Positions 34,496-44,404 are shown, numbered from the stretch's first letter. The stretch: DNA of 64,000 nucleotides from Aridibaculum aurantiacum (GCF_017355875.1 NZ_JAFEWC010000003.1:377001-441000), one strand, 5' to 3'. Numbers and translations: made by a program. The notes: generated from the letters alone by a model not told the origin.

Positions 34496-35173
34496 TTATA
34501 TTTCATTGTCTGTTCCTTTGTTGCCATGCTTCAGCACCTTGGCCTCTTTATAAAAAACGATCTCTTCGGCAATATTAGTGATATGATCACCTACACGTTC
34601 AAGTTTACGAATGATGGACAATTGCAGTAGTGCCTGCCTGATTTTGTCAGGATGGTTCCTGCAATATTCTTCTACAATAGGTGTAACGGAACTGTTGATA
34701 TCATTCAGGAATTTATCGCGTGAGAAAACAGAACGTGCAAGCTTAGTGTCATCATTTATGTAGGCGTTGCCCACGTCGTCAAGCATATGACAGCTCATAT
34801 CGTACATCTTGCGCAGGCTTATCTGTTCCACCAATTCTTCATCAAACTGTTTCTCGCCAAGTATCACCAGTTTGGAAATGCCTTCTGCATAATCGCCAAT
34901 ACGTTCCAGGTCACCATTTATTTTAAGTGTAGCAAATACAAAACGCATATCGTGTGCAACGGGTGTAAGTAGAGCAAAAATGTTTTCGCAATCTCTATCA
35001 ATCCGTAGCTCCATTGCATTCACCAGTTTTTCGGTGTGCAGTACCTCGCTGGCAAGATCTTCATCTTTATCAAACAGGGCGTGCATGCTTTTATTCAGCT
35101 GGCCTTTTACCAGTTCCACCATTTCCGAAAGTGTTTTACGCAGATCGCGTAGTTGATCGCTTAAATGTGTCAT
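34496..35173 (-). CDS. phoU: Phosphate-specific transport system accessory protein PhoU
   Basis: A 225-residue all-helical PhoU with two three-helix repeats (about 5-105 and 115-210), each carrying an acidic metal-binding E/DxxxD pattern (RIDRDCENIFAL, RKLERVGDHITNIAEE). PhoU links the Pst transporter to phosphate sensing and limits uptake. Last gene of the pst operon, 11 bp after pstB. No PhoR/PhoB pair is nearby. Confidence 0.96.
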   Translation of the reverse strand: MTHLSDQLRDLRKTLSEMVELVKGQLNKSMHALFDKDEDLASEVLHTEKLVNAMELRIDRDCENIFALLTPVAHDMRFVFATLKINGDLERIGDYAEGISKLVILGEKQFDEELVEQISLRKMYDMSCHMLDDVGNAYINDDTKLARSVFSRDKFLNDINSSVTPIVEEYCRNHPDKIRQALLQLSIIRKLERVGDHITNIAEEIVFYKEAKVLKHGNKGTDNEI

Positions 35174-35184
35174 GATGTTCCTTT

Positions 35185-35937
35185 TTATCCAAAGCGGCCG
35201 GTTATATAATTCTGTGTTCTTTCCTTTTCAGGGTTTGTAAACAGCTTACGTGTATCATCGAATTCTATTAATTCTCCCGAATAAAAGAAAGCAGTTTTGT
35301 TGCTCACTCGTCCTGCCTGCTGCATGTTATGCGTTACTATTACTATGGTAAATGAACTCTTCAGGCTATAGATCAAGTCTTCTATTTTAGCGGTAGATAT
35401 AGGATCAAGAGCGGATGCAGGTTCATCCATAAGCAGTACAGTAGGCTCTACAGCCAGTGCTCTAGCTATACATAAACGCTGTTGCTGCCCGCCCGAAAGT
35501 GATAATGCAGACTTGTGCAGGTTGTCTTTTACCTCGTCCCACAGTGCTGCTTTTTGTAGCGACTCTTCTGCTTTTTGCTGCAACAGCTGCTTGTTGTTCA
35601 AGCCTTTTATCTTCAGTCCATACACCACGTTCTCAAAAATGCTTTTTGGAAAAGGATTGGGTTTTTGAAACACCATTCCGATGCGCTTGCGCAATTCATA
35701 CTCATCCATTTCATCCCCATAAATCTCTTCGCCATCAAGCAGGTAACTGCCTTCTATCCTGGTATTATCTATCAGGTCGTTCATCCTGTTGAAGCAGCGC
35801 AGCAGCGTAGACTTCCCACAACCAGAAGGCCCAATGAAAGCTGTGACAGCATTTGGCTCTATACCCAATGATATATTTTTCAGCGCCTGCTTTTCGCCGT
35901 ACCAGAGATTTGCATTTTTTGTTTCCAGTTTATACAT
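35185..35937 (-). CDS. pstB: Phosphate ABC transporter ATP-binding protein
   Basis: A 250-residue ATPase of the high-affinity phosphate importer. Walker [10 protein letters not shown], signature LSGGQQQRL, Walker [14 protein letters not shown] and the switch His in [12 protein letters not shown] are complete. Begins 6 bp after pstA. Confidence 0.97.
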   Translation of the reverse strand: MYKLETKNANLWYGEKQALKNISLGIEPNAVTAFIGPSGCGKSTLLRCFNRMNDLIDNTRIEGSYLLDGEEIYGDEMDEYELRKRIGMVFQKPNPFPKSIFENVVYGLKIKGLNNKQLLQQKAEESLQKAALWDEVKDNLHKSALSLSGGQQQRLCIARALAVEPTVLLMDEPASALDPISTAKIEDLIYSLKSSFTIVIVTHNMQQAGRVSNKTAFFYSGELIEFDDTRKLFTNPEKERTQNYITGRFG

Positions 35938-35943
35938 GATGTA

Positions 35944-36807
35944 TTAATACTTAATTCTTTTATACCACTTGTTGCGTATGTAAATGGCTATGCCATTCAA
36001 CAGGAATGTGATCAATAACAATACAATAATACCTGCTGCAGCGTTCAGTACAAATCCCGGTTGTGGCCGCGATACCCAATTGAACACCTGTATGGGCAGC
36101 GTGGTAAATTGGTCTCGTGGTCCTTCAGGAATAAAAGGTACATATACTAAAGCACCTATCACCAATAATGGAGCCGTTTCGCCCACTGCCCGTGAAATCG
36201 ATAAAATGATGCCTGTAAGAATTCCTCCCAATGCTGATGGTAAGACAACACGTTTTGTTGTTTGCCATTTGGTAGCGCCCATTCCATAAGATGCTTCGCG
36301 GAGCGAATTAGGTACAGCCCTGATGGCCTCGCGGGTAGCAACTATTATGATTGGTAAAATCAGTAATGCAAGAGTGAGCGCTCCAGCTATAAGGCTGTTG
36401 CCAAAGCCTGCCAGTCGAACAAACAATTGCAGGCCAAGAATACCATAAATAACAGATGGTACACCGGCCAGGTTCGCAATGTTTATCTCTACAAATTTTG
36501 CAAAACGGTTTTTTACACTGTACTCCTGAAGGTATACACCAGCAGCTATACCAATAGGTAAAGCTATAATGATGGTAAAAAAAAGTAGGCTTAGCATTCC
36601 TGCAAGCGCAGTAAGAATACCCGACCGTTCTGCATGCCTTGAAGGAAGATTTGTAAAGAAGCTCCAGTTGATGCGGCTCATTCCCCTGGAGAAGATGTCT
36701 ATTAATAATACAGCTAGTATAGATAAGGCAAATATTGTGAGGCAAAAGGCCACAATCTTAAATGCTTTATCCTTTGTTCGTGCCGGACTTTTTTTACGCT
36801 TACTCAT
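35944..36807 (-). CDS. pstA: Phosphate ABC transporter permease PstA
   Basis: A 287-residue inner-membrane permease with six hydrophobic segments and the EAA-loop typical of ABC permeases (LREASYGMGATKWQTTKRVVLP). Basic N-terminus (MSKRKKSPARTKDK). Its start overlaps the end of pstC by 4 bp, consistent with translational coupling. Confidence 0.95.
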   Translation of the reverse strand: MSKRKKSPARTKDKAFKIVAFCLTIFALSILAVLLIDIFSRGMSRINWSFFTNLPSRHAERSGILTALAGMLSLLFFTIIIALPIGIAAGVYLQEYSVKNRFAKFVEINIANLAGVPSVIYGILGLQLFVRLAGFGNSLIAGALTLALLILPIIIVATREAIRAVPNSLREASYGMGATKWQTTKRVVLPSALGGILTGIILSISRAVGETAPLLVIGALVYVPFIPEGPRDQFTTLPIQVFNWVSRPQPGFVLNAAAGIIVLLLITFLLNGIAIYIRNKWYKRIKY

Positions 36808-37679
36808 TCATACTTATTTTGAAACCTCCGGCGCATCCAGAAGCTAATGTTATTTAATATGAACGTAAACAGGAACAAGGTCATTCCTGCGGCAAAGATG
36901 GTGCGGTACTCCAGCGAGTCTTGTGGTACATCGCCCATGCTTACCTGTACTATATAAGTGGTAATTGTTTCTACCGATTCTTTTGGATTGAATGTAAGAT
37001 TGGGTTCTTGTCCTGCAGCTATGGCTACAATCATGGTTTCGCCTAAGGCACGCGATATAGCCAATATTACAGAGATGATGATGCCTGACGATGCAGCAGG
37101 TATCATTACTTTAAACGCGGTTTGAAATTTTGTGGCACCCATACCATACGATGCTTCACGAAGAGAACCCGGAACAGCACGCAGTGCATCTTCGCTAAAA
37201 GAAGTTATGTAAGGGATGATCATTACACCCATTACCAAACCGGGAGACAGGGCATTGAAGCCCCGCAGGTCGGGGATGAAAGTTTGTAAGAATGGTGTTA
37301 CGAACTGCAGTGCAAAAAAACCATACACTACAGTGGGAATAGCAGCCAGTATTTCCAGTATAGGTTTTACCATAGAAGTGAATTTGGATGTAGCATATTC
37401 ATTTAAATAGATAGCTATGGTAAGGCCTAGTGGTACTGCAAAAAGTATAGCAATGGTTGTGGTAAGTAAAGTGCCTGAGAGCAGGGGCAAAATTCCAAAG
37501 TGCTTATCAGCAAAAAGAGGTGTCCATTGGGTATCGGTAAAAAATTCAACAATGGAAACTTCCTGGAAGAATTTTACCGTATCAATGGCAAGTACGAGTA
37601 TGATACCAATGGTAGTAAGAACGGTAATGAAGCTGCAGGCCATCATCACCCATTCGATCATTTTTTCTTTTGTGCGCAT
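36804..37679 (-). CDS. pstC: Phosphate ABC transporter permease PstC
   Basis: A 291-residue permease with six membrane segments; the EAA-like loop is VPGSLREASYGMGATKFQTAFK. Pairs with PstA to form the membrane channel. Starts 9 bp after pstS. Confidence 0.95.
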   Translation of the reverse strand: MRTKEKMIEWVMMACSFITVLTTIGIILVLAIDTVKFFQEVSIVEFFTDTQWTPLFADKHFGILPLLSGTLLTTTIAILFAVPLGLTIAIYLNEYATSKFTSMVKPILEILAAIPTVVYGFFALQFVTPFLQTFIPDLRGFNALSPGLVMGVMIIPYITSFSEDALRAVPGSLREASYGMGATKFQTAFKVMIPAASSGIIISVILAISRALGETMIVAIAAGQEPNLTFNPKESVETITTYIVQVSMGDVPQDSLEYRTIFAAGMTLFLFTFILNNISFWMRRRFQNKYE

Positions 37680-37688
37680 GCCTTGTAG

Positions 37689-38672
37689 TTAAAGCCCTTC
37701 TTTTAACAATGCTACCAGGTCGGCACCTACAGTAGAGCGATTAGCAAACATAGATCCCTGTTTATTTTTTAAAAACCTTTCGTACGAAAGTTGGTAAGCC
37801 TCCGGCTGTAATGGTACATAACCAATTTCACGAACCAACGCCGGAGCCTGCTCCATATAAAACCTGATAAAATCTTTGATGACCTGTGAGCCCGCAGACC
37901 GTGCATTTACATAAATAAATTCGGGCCTGGACAGCGGAATGTACTTGCCATTGCTGATGGTGGAGTCATTTGGCAATACCCGCTCTTTTCCATTGTCAAT
38001 AGGTACCAAACGAAGTCGCTGTTTATTTTCTTCGTAATACGCCAAACCAAAATAGCCGAGCGAACCTTTATCTGACGAAACACCTTGTACCAATACATTG
38101 TCATCTTCGCTTGCTGTATAATCGCCACGCGATGATTTGGATTTGCCTACAATAGCTTCTGTAAAATAATCATAAGTACCCGAAGATGTGCCTGCACCAT
38201 AAAGCCGCAGCGGTACATCAGGAAAAGAAGAACGTACCTGTTTCCACGATTTTATTTTTTCCTGTGCCGCGGGTTCCCATATTTTTTTCAATTCATCTAC
38301 TGATAAGTAATCCACAAAATCATTGGCAGGACTAACTACCACAGCAAGGCCATCGTATGCCACAGGTATTTCAATAAATTGGATGTTGTTTTTTTTGCAG
38401 GCTTCTATTTCACTTTTTGAAATAGGGCGAGATGCATTGCTGATATCGGTTTCTCCACGGGCAAATTTTTTGAAGCCGCCACCGGTTCCGGAAACGCCTA
38501 CTGTTATCCTGATATCGCTGTGATCATTCCTGTATTCTTCTGCAACGGCTTCGGTGATTGGGTATACTGAGCTGGAACCATCAATTGATATGCGGCCGTT
38601 GTATTGTTTGAAGCAACCTGTCGTTAGTAGAACAACTAAAACAAAGACAGTTAATGCTTTTATGAAAGCCAT
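37689..38672 (-). CDS. pstS: Phosphate-binding lipoprotein PstS
   Basis: The substrate-binding protein, 327 residues, with lipobox TTGC (Cys at about 20). Phosphate-binding pieces are recognisable: [41 protein letters not shown] and [14 protein letters not shown]. First gene of pstSCAB-phoU. The 140-bp region upstream shows no clear Pho-box-like direct repeats to me. Confidence 0.95.
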   Translation of the reverse strand: MAFIKALTVFVLVVLLTTGCFKQYNGRISIDGSSSVYPITEAVAEEYRNDHSDIRITVGVSGTGGGFKKFARGETDISNASRPISKSEIEACKKNNIQFIEIPVAYDGLAVVVSPANDFVDYLSVDELKKIWEPAAQEKIKSWKQVRSSFPDVPLRLYGAGTSSGTYDYFTEAIVGKSKSSRGDYTASEDDNVLVQGVSSDKGSLGYFGLAYYEENKQRLRLVPIDNGKERVLPNDSTISNGKYIPLSRPEFIYVNARSAGSQVIKDFIRFYMEQAPALVREIGYVPLQPEAYQLSYERFLKNKQGSMFANRSTVGADLVALLKEGL

Positions 38673-38814
38673 AGGTATATTGTTGCACCTGCATCTGGTT
38701 CTTCAGGTACTACAGCAGCATAAAAATTATGCCTTTGCCACCCATTAGTCTGCAGGTAACAATTTCATAATACGCTAAACGAGCCTTTTACAATGACAAG
38801 TTGCAGGTAAGAAC

Positions 38815-39519
38815 CTATTGTTTGCTTTTCTTATCGTTGGAGAAAATATTCCAGAAGCCTTTGTTTTCGCCGCTTGCTTTTTGCTTTTCACGTTCTCTCT
38901 TTCGCTTCTCTCGTTCACGTTTCCGCTCCTTCTTTTTCTGCATTGTTTTGCGGTCCCAGGTAAATTTATTCTCCACAGGAAAATAGTAGCGCAACGACAT
39001 GTACAGGGTGTTTGCTTCAACCGGCTTTTCACCAGGAGCTGTTTTATCCTTAGTAAGTATGGTAAGACCATTCACCAGGTGAAGCCCCAGTATGCGAAAT
39101 CCAACGGATGGTCCAAAGCCAAAGCGATGTCCATTTTGGAAGTTGGTAAAATAATTTAAGTTGGCGCCATAGGTAAGATTTATCCTGCCGCGTTTCATCC
39201 ACATGCCGGCTTTATAGCCCAGCACGTTGCTACTAATGTTATATTCAAGATTGGTGGTTGCGCCTATAATATGTGGCTTTAGCAGACTTATTTTTCGCCA
39301 GTGCGCTTCTCCACCAAGTTCTATTGAAGTGAACCTTCCGCGCTGCAGGCCAAGTATCATCCCCGTGTTGCGCTGGTATAGTTTTCTGCCAAAGATGGGA
39401 GGGATATAAGCGTAATCATAAGCTGTAACAAAAGATTGCTGGTAAGCAAGATCATTAGTAACAGGCTGCGCATATGCAGCAATAGAAATAAACAGGAAGA
39501 ACACAGGGAGTAGCTTCAT
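38815..39519 (-). CDS. Outer-membrane barrel-like protein with highly charged C-terminal tail
   Basis: A 234-residue protein: signal peptide MKLLPVFFLFISIAAYAQ, then a region of amphipathic strands (ITLTYGANLNYFTNF-like, FGFGPSVGFRILGLHLV, LYMSLRYYFPVENKFTW) as in small outer-membrane barrels, and a tail of alternating Lys, Arg and Glu (QKKKERKREREKRKREREK) ending in WNIFSNDKKSKQ. The tail is unusual for a barrel and could project into the periplasm. ATG 39519 is preferred to 39606. Family not recognised. Confidence 0.6.
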   Translation of the reverse strand: MKLLPVFFLFISIAAYAQPVTNDLAYQQSFVTAYDYAYIPPIFGRKLYQRNTGMILGLQRGRFTSIELGGEAHWRKISLLKPHIIGATTNLEYNISSNVLGYKAGMWMKRGRINLTYGANLNYFTNFQNGHRFGFGPSVGFRILGLHLVNGLTILTKDKTAPGEKPVEANTLYMSLRYYFPVENKFTWDRKTMQKKKERKREREKRKREREKQKASGENKGFWNIFSNDKKSKQ

Positions 39520-39621
39520 AGAAACGGTTACAACATGAGCAATAATGAAGGCTAAACTAGCAAATGACTGCTGCTGCCATCCAGCTTTAACAAATAGAGC
39601 TAGCAAAGGATGTTTTAGTTA

Positions 39622-40782
39622 CTAAAGAATAGTTGCCTCTTCTTTTCCCGGCGCTTCTCCTTTGTCTTCTTCTTTATCGTGTTCTATTGCAGGAATAGCT
39701 TCTGTAAATATCAAACCATTTTGTGCCGCATGTTCTGCAGCCTCTACTGTATCAGCTACTATCAGCATTTCCACCTCGTGTTCTTTTACTGAGGCAGAAA
39801 CTTCCACTGCTACCTTTTTTCGCTTTTCCAGTTTTACATCGCGGATATAGATGGCTAGTATCCGTCCCGGAAATTCCTTCACTACTTCACGATATATAAC
39901 CGGGTCTTCCTGGCCACTGTCACCAATTAAAATGAACTGCAGCTGCGGGTACGAGTGCATGATCTGCCGGATCTCTTTCAATTTATGCCCGAGGTGGTCG
40001 TTACCTTTTACCGAGTCTTCATCCAATCCAAAATCGCGAAGCATGATCGGCCCTTCTGGTATATCGTTCAGGTCAAGAAAATCTGTTAGCAGGTCGTAAA
40101 GATTCCATGGGCTGCTGCTGACATAAAAGAACGGGTTGTTCTTCTTGCCATTGCGGCCTAATTGCAACGATCTATAGAATTCTGAAACACCTGCAAACGG
40201 TAATCTTGTTTTTGCATTGTTCAGAAATGTTGTTCTGCTCATGGCCAGCAGGTTGGTGGCAGTGGTTTCTACTATGGTATCATCTATATCGCTTATGATG
40301 CCATATTCAGCATCTATAGGTGGTATCATTACTTCTGCTGTAGCTTGAAGACCTTGTTTATAGGGTATAGGTGCATGTAATAGTTCAACCGTTATAGGAT
40401 GCCACAGGTCTTCGTTGATAATGCTGGTCTTGGGGTGAATGTTCAAAACGAAATAACCTTCTTTATCGGTGGTAACCTCGTATTCTTCACCTGGTAAAAT
40501 GGCTTTCAATTTTGCATCAGGCACTTCATCACTTTCAAAGCGCTTGTACATATTCAGCAGGTTGTTCCACACAGTGTCTTTGTCATCAGCACTTGCTATT
40601 TTTTTATCTTCCAGTACTCGGCCTTTTATATACACGCGATCTGCTGTGCCATAAGTTCTATATGGCACGATCTGCACCGGGTCATTCAAACCCAATCTTC
40701 TTTTTATGTTGAAACGCAATTCATCCCACCTATCTTCTATAGCAGATGCAGTTCTAATGATGTTCTTTTTTATACTAGCCAT
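39622..40782 (-). CDS. App1-family (DUF2183) phosphatase
   Basis: A 386-residue protein with the App1 catalytic domain at about 170-340: the HAD-like signature ISDIDDTIVET, PFFYVSSSPWNLYDLL, GPIMLRDFGLDEDS and FILIGDSGQEDPVIY. Yeast App1 is a phosphatidate phosphatase; the bacterial substrate is not known. The N-terminal 160 residues form a beta-rich domain, and the C-terminus is Glu/Lys-rich. No signal peptide is seen. Confidence 0.85.
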   Translation of the reverse strand: MASIKKNIIRTASAIEDRWDELRFNIKRRLGLNDPVQIVPYRTYGTADRVYIKGRVLEDKKIASADDKDTVWNNLLNMYKRFESDEVPDAKLKAILPGEEYEVTTDKEGYFVLNIHPKTSIINEDLWHPITVELLHAPIPYKQGLQATAEVMIPPIDAEYGIISDIDDTIVETTATNLLAMSRTTFLNNAKTRLPFAGVSEFYRSLQLGRNGKKNNPFFYVSSSPWNLYDLLTDFLDLNDIPEGPIMLRDFGLDEDSVKGNDHLGHKLKEIRQIMHSYPQLQFILIGDSGQEDPVIYREVVKEFPGRILAIYIRDVKLEKRKKVAVEVSASVKEHEVEMLIVADTVEAAEHAAQNGLIFTEAIPAIEHDKEEDKGEAPGKEEATIL

Positions 40783-40853
40783 GCAAGGTATTTTTCCTAT
40801 TCACCAAAGTTCCATGCCACACGACATTTTGAAACTGTTAGTGCATTGTATAC

Positions 40854-40885
40854 AAAAAATAAAGGGTCACCTGTAGTGACCCTTT
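40854..40885 (-). terminator. Rho-independent terminator of the lipoprotein gene at 40923-41447
   Basis: On the minus strand AAAGGGTCAC, loop TACAG, GTGACCCTTT, then ATTTTTT. Confidence 0.85.
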
Positions 40886-40922
40886 TCCTTATTTCATTCA
40901 AGTTAAAATTCAGCTATCGATG

Positions 40923-41447
40923 TTATTGTCTTTTTATAACTGTATCCTCTGTTTTAATCTTTGTTCTGCCGCTGCTTGCGTCATACTTTACCTTAGTCTC
41001 ATCACCATCTTTCATTTTCATATCACCATCGCTGTCCATTTTAGTTCTCCATCTTTCTTCATCTAAAGTATACGTGTTGTCATTGCCCCTGATGAGGTAA
41101 TTGTTTACTCTATAACCATACATGTCGAAAGTGTCCCTGGTAGAAGGATTGTAGAAGAAATATGATAATGGTTCATTTGTCTCGCTATTCATCAGTGTTT
41201 GCGACTGTGTATTGCGAGTTATTCTTACTGGTTTATTTGTCCTCAAATCCATATAAGAACCACTTTCGTCAAATGAACTGTTGATAGAACGTCCTGATTG
41301 ATTTTGATCAGTACCAGATGTTGTTGCTCCTGTATTAGTAGTGTTATTTGCTGTGGAGTCTTCTGTAGATGTCTCAGTAGTTGATTCGTTGCACGCTACA
41401 AATGATAGCGAAGCAGCAAATGCAAGTACCATGAATTGCTTTTTCAT
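40923..41447 (-). CDS. Thr/Ser-rich lipoprotein
   Basis: A 174-residue lipoprotein with lipobox FVAC (Cys at about 19), a long Thr/Ser/Asn spacer (STTETSTEDSTANNTTNT) and a beta-rich second half ending in a very charged region (KMDSDGDMKMKDGDETKVKY). No family recognised. The spacer style resembles the lipoprotein at 28585-29037. Confidence 0.68.
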   Translation of the reverse strand: MKKQFMVLAFAASLSFVACNESTTETSTEDSTANNTTNTGATTSGTDQNQSGRSINSSFDESGSYMDLRTNKPVRITRNTQSQTLMNSETNEPLSYFFYNPSTRDTFDMYGYRVNNYLIRGNDNTYTLDEERWRTKMDSDGDMKMKDGDETKVKYDASSGRTKIKTEDTVIKRQ

Positions 41448-41550
41448 ATGTGTTATTTTTTGACTGATGAAGTAAAACTATCGTGCCACAAGGCCTGATA
41501 TTGGTATATTGATAATTGAAAACACACCAATCTTTTTAAATTTTACATCC

Positions 41551-41841
41551 ATGAAAAACGGTTTTTCCAGCAGATTAAACAATGCACTGCCTTTGATATT
41601 CCTGGTGCTGGGAATAGCATTTGGCGCTTGCGTAATTGTATTTGCAAACAGTAACACTGAGACATTGATAGCTCATAGAACGTTTCCTTCAGGCACTGTT
41701 CCGGTAGATGAAACTACCAACGGTGCTTTCTATGGACAAGGAGTGTATGGCGCAGCTATTGTTTCTGCGGCATGTTTTATTTGTGCAGCACTTACTGCCA
41801 GTAGAAGGTATGTTATACAAGGCCAGCAGGTAACAACCTGA
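41551..41841 (+). CDS. Small two-helix membrane protein
   Basis: 96 residues with membrane segments at about 12-32 (ALPLIFLVLGIAFGACVIVF) and 67-85 (YGAAIVSAACFICAALTAS) and a loop of about 30 residues between. Family not recognised. ATG 41551 is chosen; an in-frame upstream codon at 41509 would add a non-matching 14 residues. Confidence 0.6.
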   Translation: MKNGFSSRLNNALPLIFLVLGIAFGACVIVFANSNTETLIAHRTFPSGTVPVDETTNGAFYGQGVYGAAIVSAACFICAALTASRRYVIQGQQVTT

Positions 41842-41888
41842 TTTGTTAGTAGTAGAGGTGGCTTTAGAGAATATCTTAGTATCTTTTT

Positions 41889-42848
41889 CTACAGGTACAT
41901 TAGTCCATAAACTAGTGCCATAAAAAGACCTGTACCTAAGAGGACAATGCCTTGGGTAACGCTACCATTAACAAGACGCATAATACCCGCAACTATACCT
42001 ACAATAGGGAAGATGAGGGTACCAATCAATAAGGCTGCCATCGTGCCAATACTCCAGCTTGTATCTTTTTCTGGTATTGCTATCCTATCCTGGTGATTGT
42101 GATGGTTAGGAATGAAAGTATGTTGGTGTTCGTTCTGTTTGATTGGAGGGATGTGAGGCCTGTGTTCCTTTATTGGGGCTGGCTTCGGTGGTGTATTGGT
42201 TGAAACTTCTTTAATCATTTCATCTACTTCTACTGCAACGGAAGCAAACAGGTCGTCGTGTTTTTTTAGCCGGTAAAGTAAGCCTACCACATCTTCTTTG
42301 TTCACTTCTTTATCAGCTAGTTTATTTCGTAGTTCACGTACTATTATTGCTTGGTCATTTTTACCAAGATTAGGTGTGTCTATCTTTTCTTTCAGTGTAT
42401 CCAGGTAAGAAATGGGAACAGCAGGTGGCTCTGGCAGCGGATCGGGTAGCGGAGGTGATGGAGGTAATTTCCGAAGTCCTTTGTGAAGGTCTAATGCCGC
42501 TTGCTTGTTGTTTGGGTCAGTATAGTTTACATAATGCAGGTGGGAGAGATACCGGGGTATAATTGAAATTGAAACACCTTGTTTTAATAATACTGGAAAA
42601 GGTTGTTTACCCAGGGCTTCAGCATATTTCATTTCCCTGATGCAAGCTGTAGAGTCCAAAGCTTCCACTGAAAGCCCAAATAGAAAAACATCGCACTCCC
42701 TTATTTGCATCAAAATCCTATCCCACCAGCTTTGCCCGCCACTCAGGTCATTGTCGTACCAAACTTCATGATCGAGTTCTTCCAGGTCCTTTACCAGCAT
42801 TCTTACTTCGTTCTGTGTAGACCTGCTGTAGCTAATGAAAATTTTCAT
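41889..42848 (-). CDS. TIR-domain protein with C-terminal membrane segments
   Basis: A 319-residue protein. Residues 1 to about 130 are a TIR domain: MKIFISYSRS, DLEELDHEVWYDNDLSGGQS and, in the catalytic helix, SxxCxxE (S66, C69, E72) as in NAD-cleaving bacterial TIR domains. A Pro-rich hinge, a helical region (about 165-235), a His/Pro-rich stretch (HQHTFIPNHHNHQDR) and two membrane segments at about 269-319 follow. Bacterial TIR proteins act in antiphage defence or as signalling/virulence enzymes; the partner and role here are unknown. No recognisable defence genes flank it. ATG 42848 is preferred to 42908. Confidence 0.85.
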   Translation of the reverse strand: MKIFISYSRSTQNEVRMLVKDLEELDHEVWYDNDLSGGQSWWDRILMQIRECDVFLFGLSVEALDSTACIREMKYAEALGKQPFPVLLKQGVSISIIPRYLSHLHYVNYTDPNNKQAALDLHKGLRKLPPSPPLPDPLPEPPAVPISYLDTLKEKIDTPNLGKNDQAIIVRELRNKLADKEVNKEDVVGLLYRLKKHDDLFASVAVEVDEMIKEVSTNTPPKPAPIKEHRPHIPPIKQNEHQHTFIPNHHNHQDRIAIPEKDTSWSIGTMAALLIGTLIFPIVGIVAGIMRLVNGSVTQGIVLLGTGLFMALVYGLMYL

Positions 42849-42958
42849 ATTGATGTTTTGATAGAGTTGGCAAAAGAAGATAGTGGAGTAGCTTAAAGTT
42901 AGCATCATCTACTGTTATATGCAATCAATTTTACATGTTTTTTGGCCGGAGAAACCGC

Positions 42959-42993
42959 AAAAAAAAAGAGCTGCCTTTATGCAAGCAGCTCTT
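42959..42993 (-). terminator. Rho-independent terminator of the T9SS cargo gene
   Basis: On the minus strand AAGAGCTGC, 10-nt loop, GCAGCTCTT followed by TTTTTTT. Confidence 0.85.
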
Positions 42994-43012
42994 CCTGATT
43001 ATGCATTTTTAT

Positions 43013-44230
43013 TTACTGAAGTAAGATGCTCTGTGTAACGCTACCACTATTAGATTGTAGCACTACCCGGTAAATTCCCCTTGATGGAGTTGATTTCAGA
43101 TCCACTTGTTTTATTCCATCTACACCATCATGAACGATGTTGGTAGACTGAATTAGTTGACCATTATTGTTGATGACCATTAACCGGTAATCTCCTGCAA
43201 CCATATCCTGCATTTGAATATTAAGTGCACTTCCAACTTGTGTAACTGCAAAATTGCTTTTTAGCGAGGCGTTCTTAATCACGATCACTCTACTCACCTG
43301 TGATCCACCTCTTTCTTTTATTCTTAACCTGTAATAGTTGTTGCCTTTTATTGGCAGTGCATCCACTGAAGTATAGGTTGTATTGCCTGAAGCATTTCTT
43401 GCTTTTACGCTTGCAATGGTAGCGAAGTCACGACCGTTAGCAGAACGTTCCAATTGGTATTCATCAATATTGATCTCCTGTGCTACGCTCCATTTTACCT
43501 CTATTTTTCCTTGCTGTGCCGAAGCAGCAAAATCTACCAGTGAAACAGGTAAGGCTGCTGATGTTGAAAAATTAAAGGTTTCTTGAACAGTGTATGGATT
43601 GTAGGCACTCACACGAGAATATCCAGTGAACGGATCACCAAATCCTTCGTTTGATCTGAATGCTGTCTGGCCAATATAGGTGCCCATAAAGTTGAAGTTG
43701 ACTGTATCTGTTGGCAGTAAACCAAACTGGGACTTGAAGGTATAAGCGGTGTAAGTTGGCGCCGAATTATTTCCTGTAGGGAATACCGGGAAAGAGCCCT
43801 GTTCTTGCATAAACCTGGTGCCTAATGTATCAATCAGGAAAAATAACCTGCCTCCATCTTTATCGAAAACTACAGCCAGGTCTGGTTTGAAGTTGGCAGG
43901 AAAATCAAGCCTTGCTTCCTGCGATGAAGAAAATCTTCCTGAAGCGGCAGTTGAATATTTATCAGGAACCCCTGTATAAATTAATCCTCCTGTAGAAGAG
44001 ATACCGGAAGTAGTAGATGGCTCATCAATGTAAAAAACCAGTAGGCTATCAAAAAGCCCGGGTCCTTTTTGTAAACTGAAAAGTAACGTGTCGCCGGCGT
44101 CAGTGATAGATAAAGTTCCCAAACCTACAGCGCCTCCAAAGCTGTTTTTTCCATTGCCTGGATAACTGATGGTTTGAGCGAAGGAAATAGTGGATACAAG
44201 AATGCTGAGAGAGAGTAAAAATTTTCTCAT
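43013..44230 (-). CDS. Secreted protein with type IX secretion sorting domain
   Basis: A 405-residue protein with a signal peptide (MRKFLLSLSILVSTISFAQ), a unique N-terminal beta-rich region to about 230, a fibronectin-like segment (KIEVKWSVAQEINIDEYQLE), and a C-terminal T9SS sorting domain from about 325 (MVAGDYRLMVINNNGQLIQS, RGIYRVVLQSNSGSVTQSI). It should be exported by the type IX system and attached or released at the surface. The N-terminal domain is not recognised. Confidence 0.8.
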   Translation of the reverse strand: MRKFLLSLSILVSTISFAQTISYPGNGKNSFGGAVGLGTLSITDAGDTLLFSLQKGPGLFDSLLVFYIDEPSTTSGISSTGGLIYTGVPDKYSTAASGRFSSSQEARLDFPANFKPDLAVVFDKDGGRLFFLIDTLGTRFMQEQGSFPVFPTGNNSAPTYTAYTFKSQFGLLPTDTVNFNFMGTYIGQTAFRSNEGFGDPFTGYSRVSAYNPYTVQETFNFSTSAALPVSLVDFAASAQQGKIEVKWSVAQEINIDEYQLERSANGRDFATIASVKARNASGNTTYTSVDALPIKGNNYYRLRIKERGGSQVSRVIVIKNASLKSNFAVTQVGSALNIQMQDMVAGDYRLMVINNNGQLIQSTNIVHDGVDGIKQVDLKSTPSRGIYRVVLQSNSGSVTQSILLQ

Positions 44231-44345
44231 AGTGTTTTTCGTTTTGATTTTAAAGTCGTTGAAATTATAAACTTTCCAAATACATAAAAATTAAAATATT
44301 AGCTCGGCAGGCGGCAGGAAAAAGCATTCTCAATGCTTTTCAACC

Positions 44346-44372
44346 AAAACAAAAATGGTCCCTTGCGGGACC
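44346..44372 (-). terminator. Rho-independent terminator of the 66-residue gene
   Basis: On the minus strand GGTCCC, loop GCAA, GGGACC, then ATTTTTG, 33 bp after the stop of the small gene. Confidence 0.65.
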
Positions 44373-44404
44373 TCTACATCTTCATTCAAGTATTTAAGTC
44401 TGTA

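Noticed and set aside
38673-38814. Pho box upstream of pstS
   Set aside because: No repeated 7-bp direct motif is visible; Bacteroidota phosphate-box sequences are not well defined, so no call is made.
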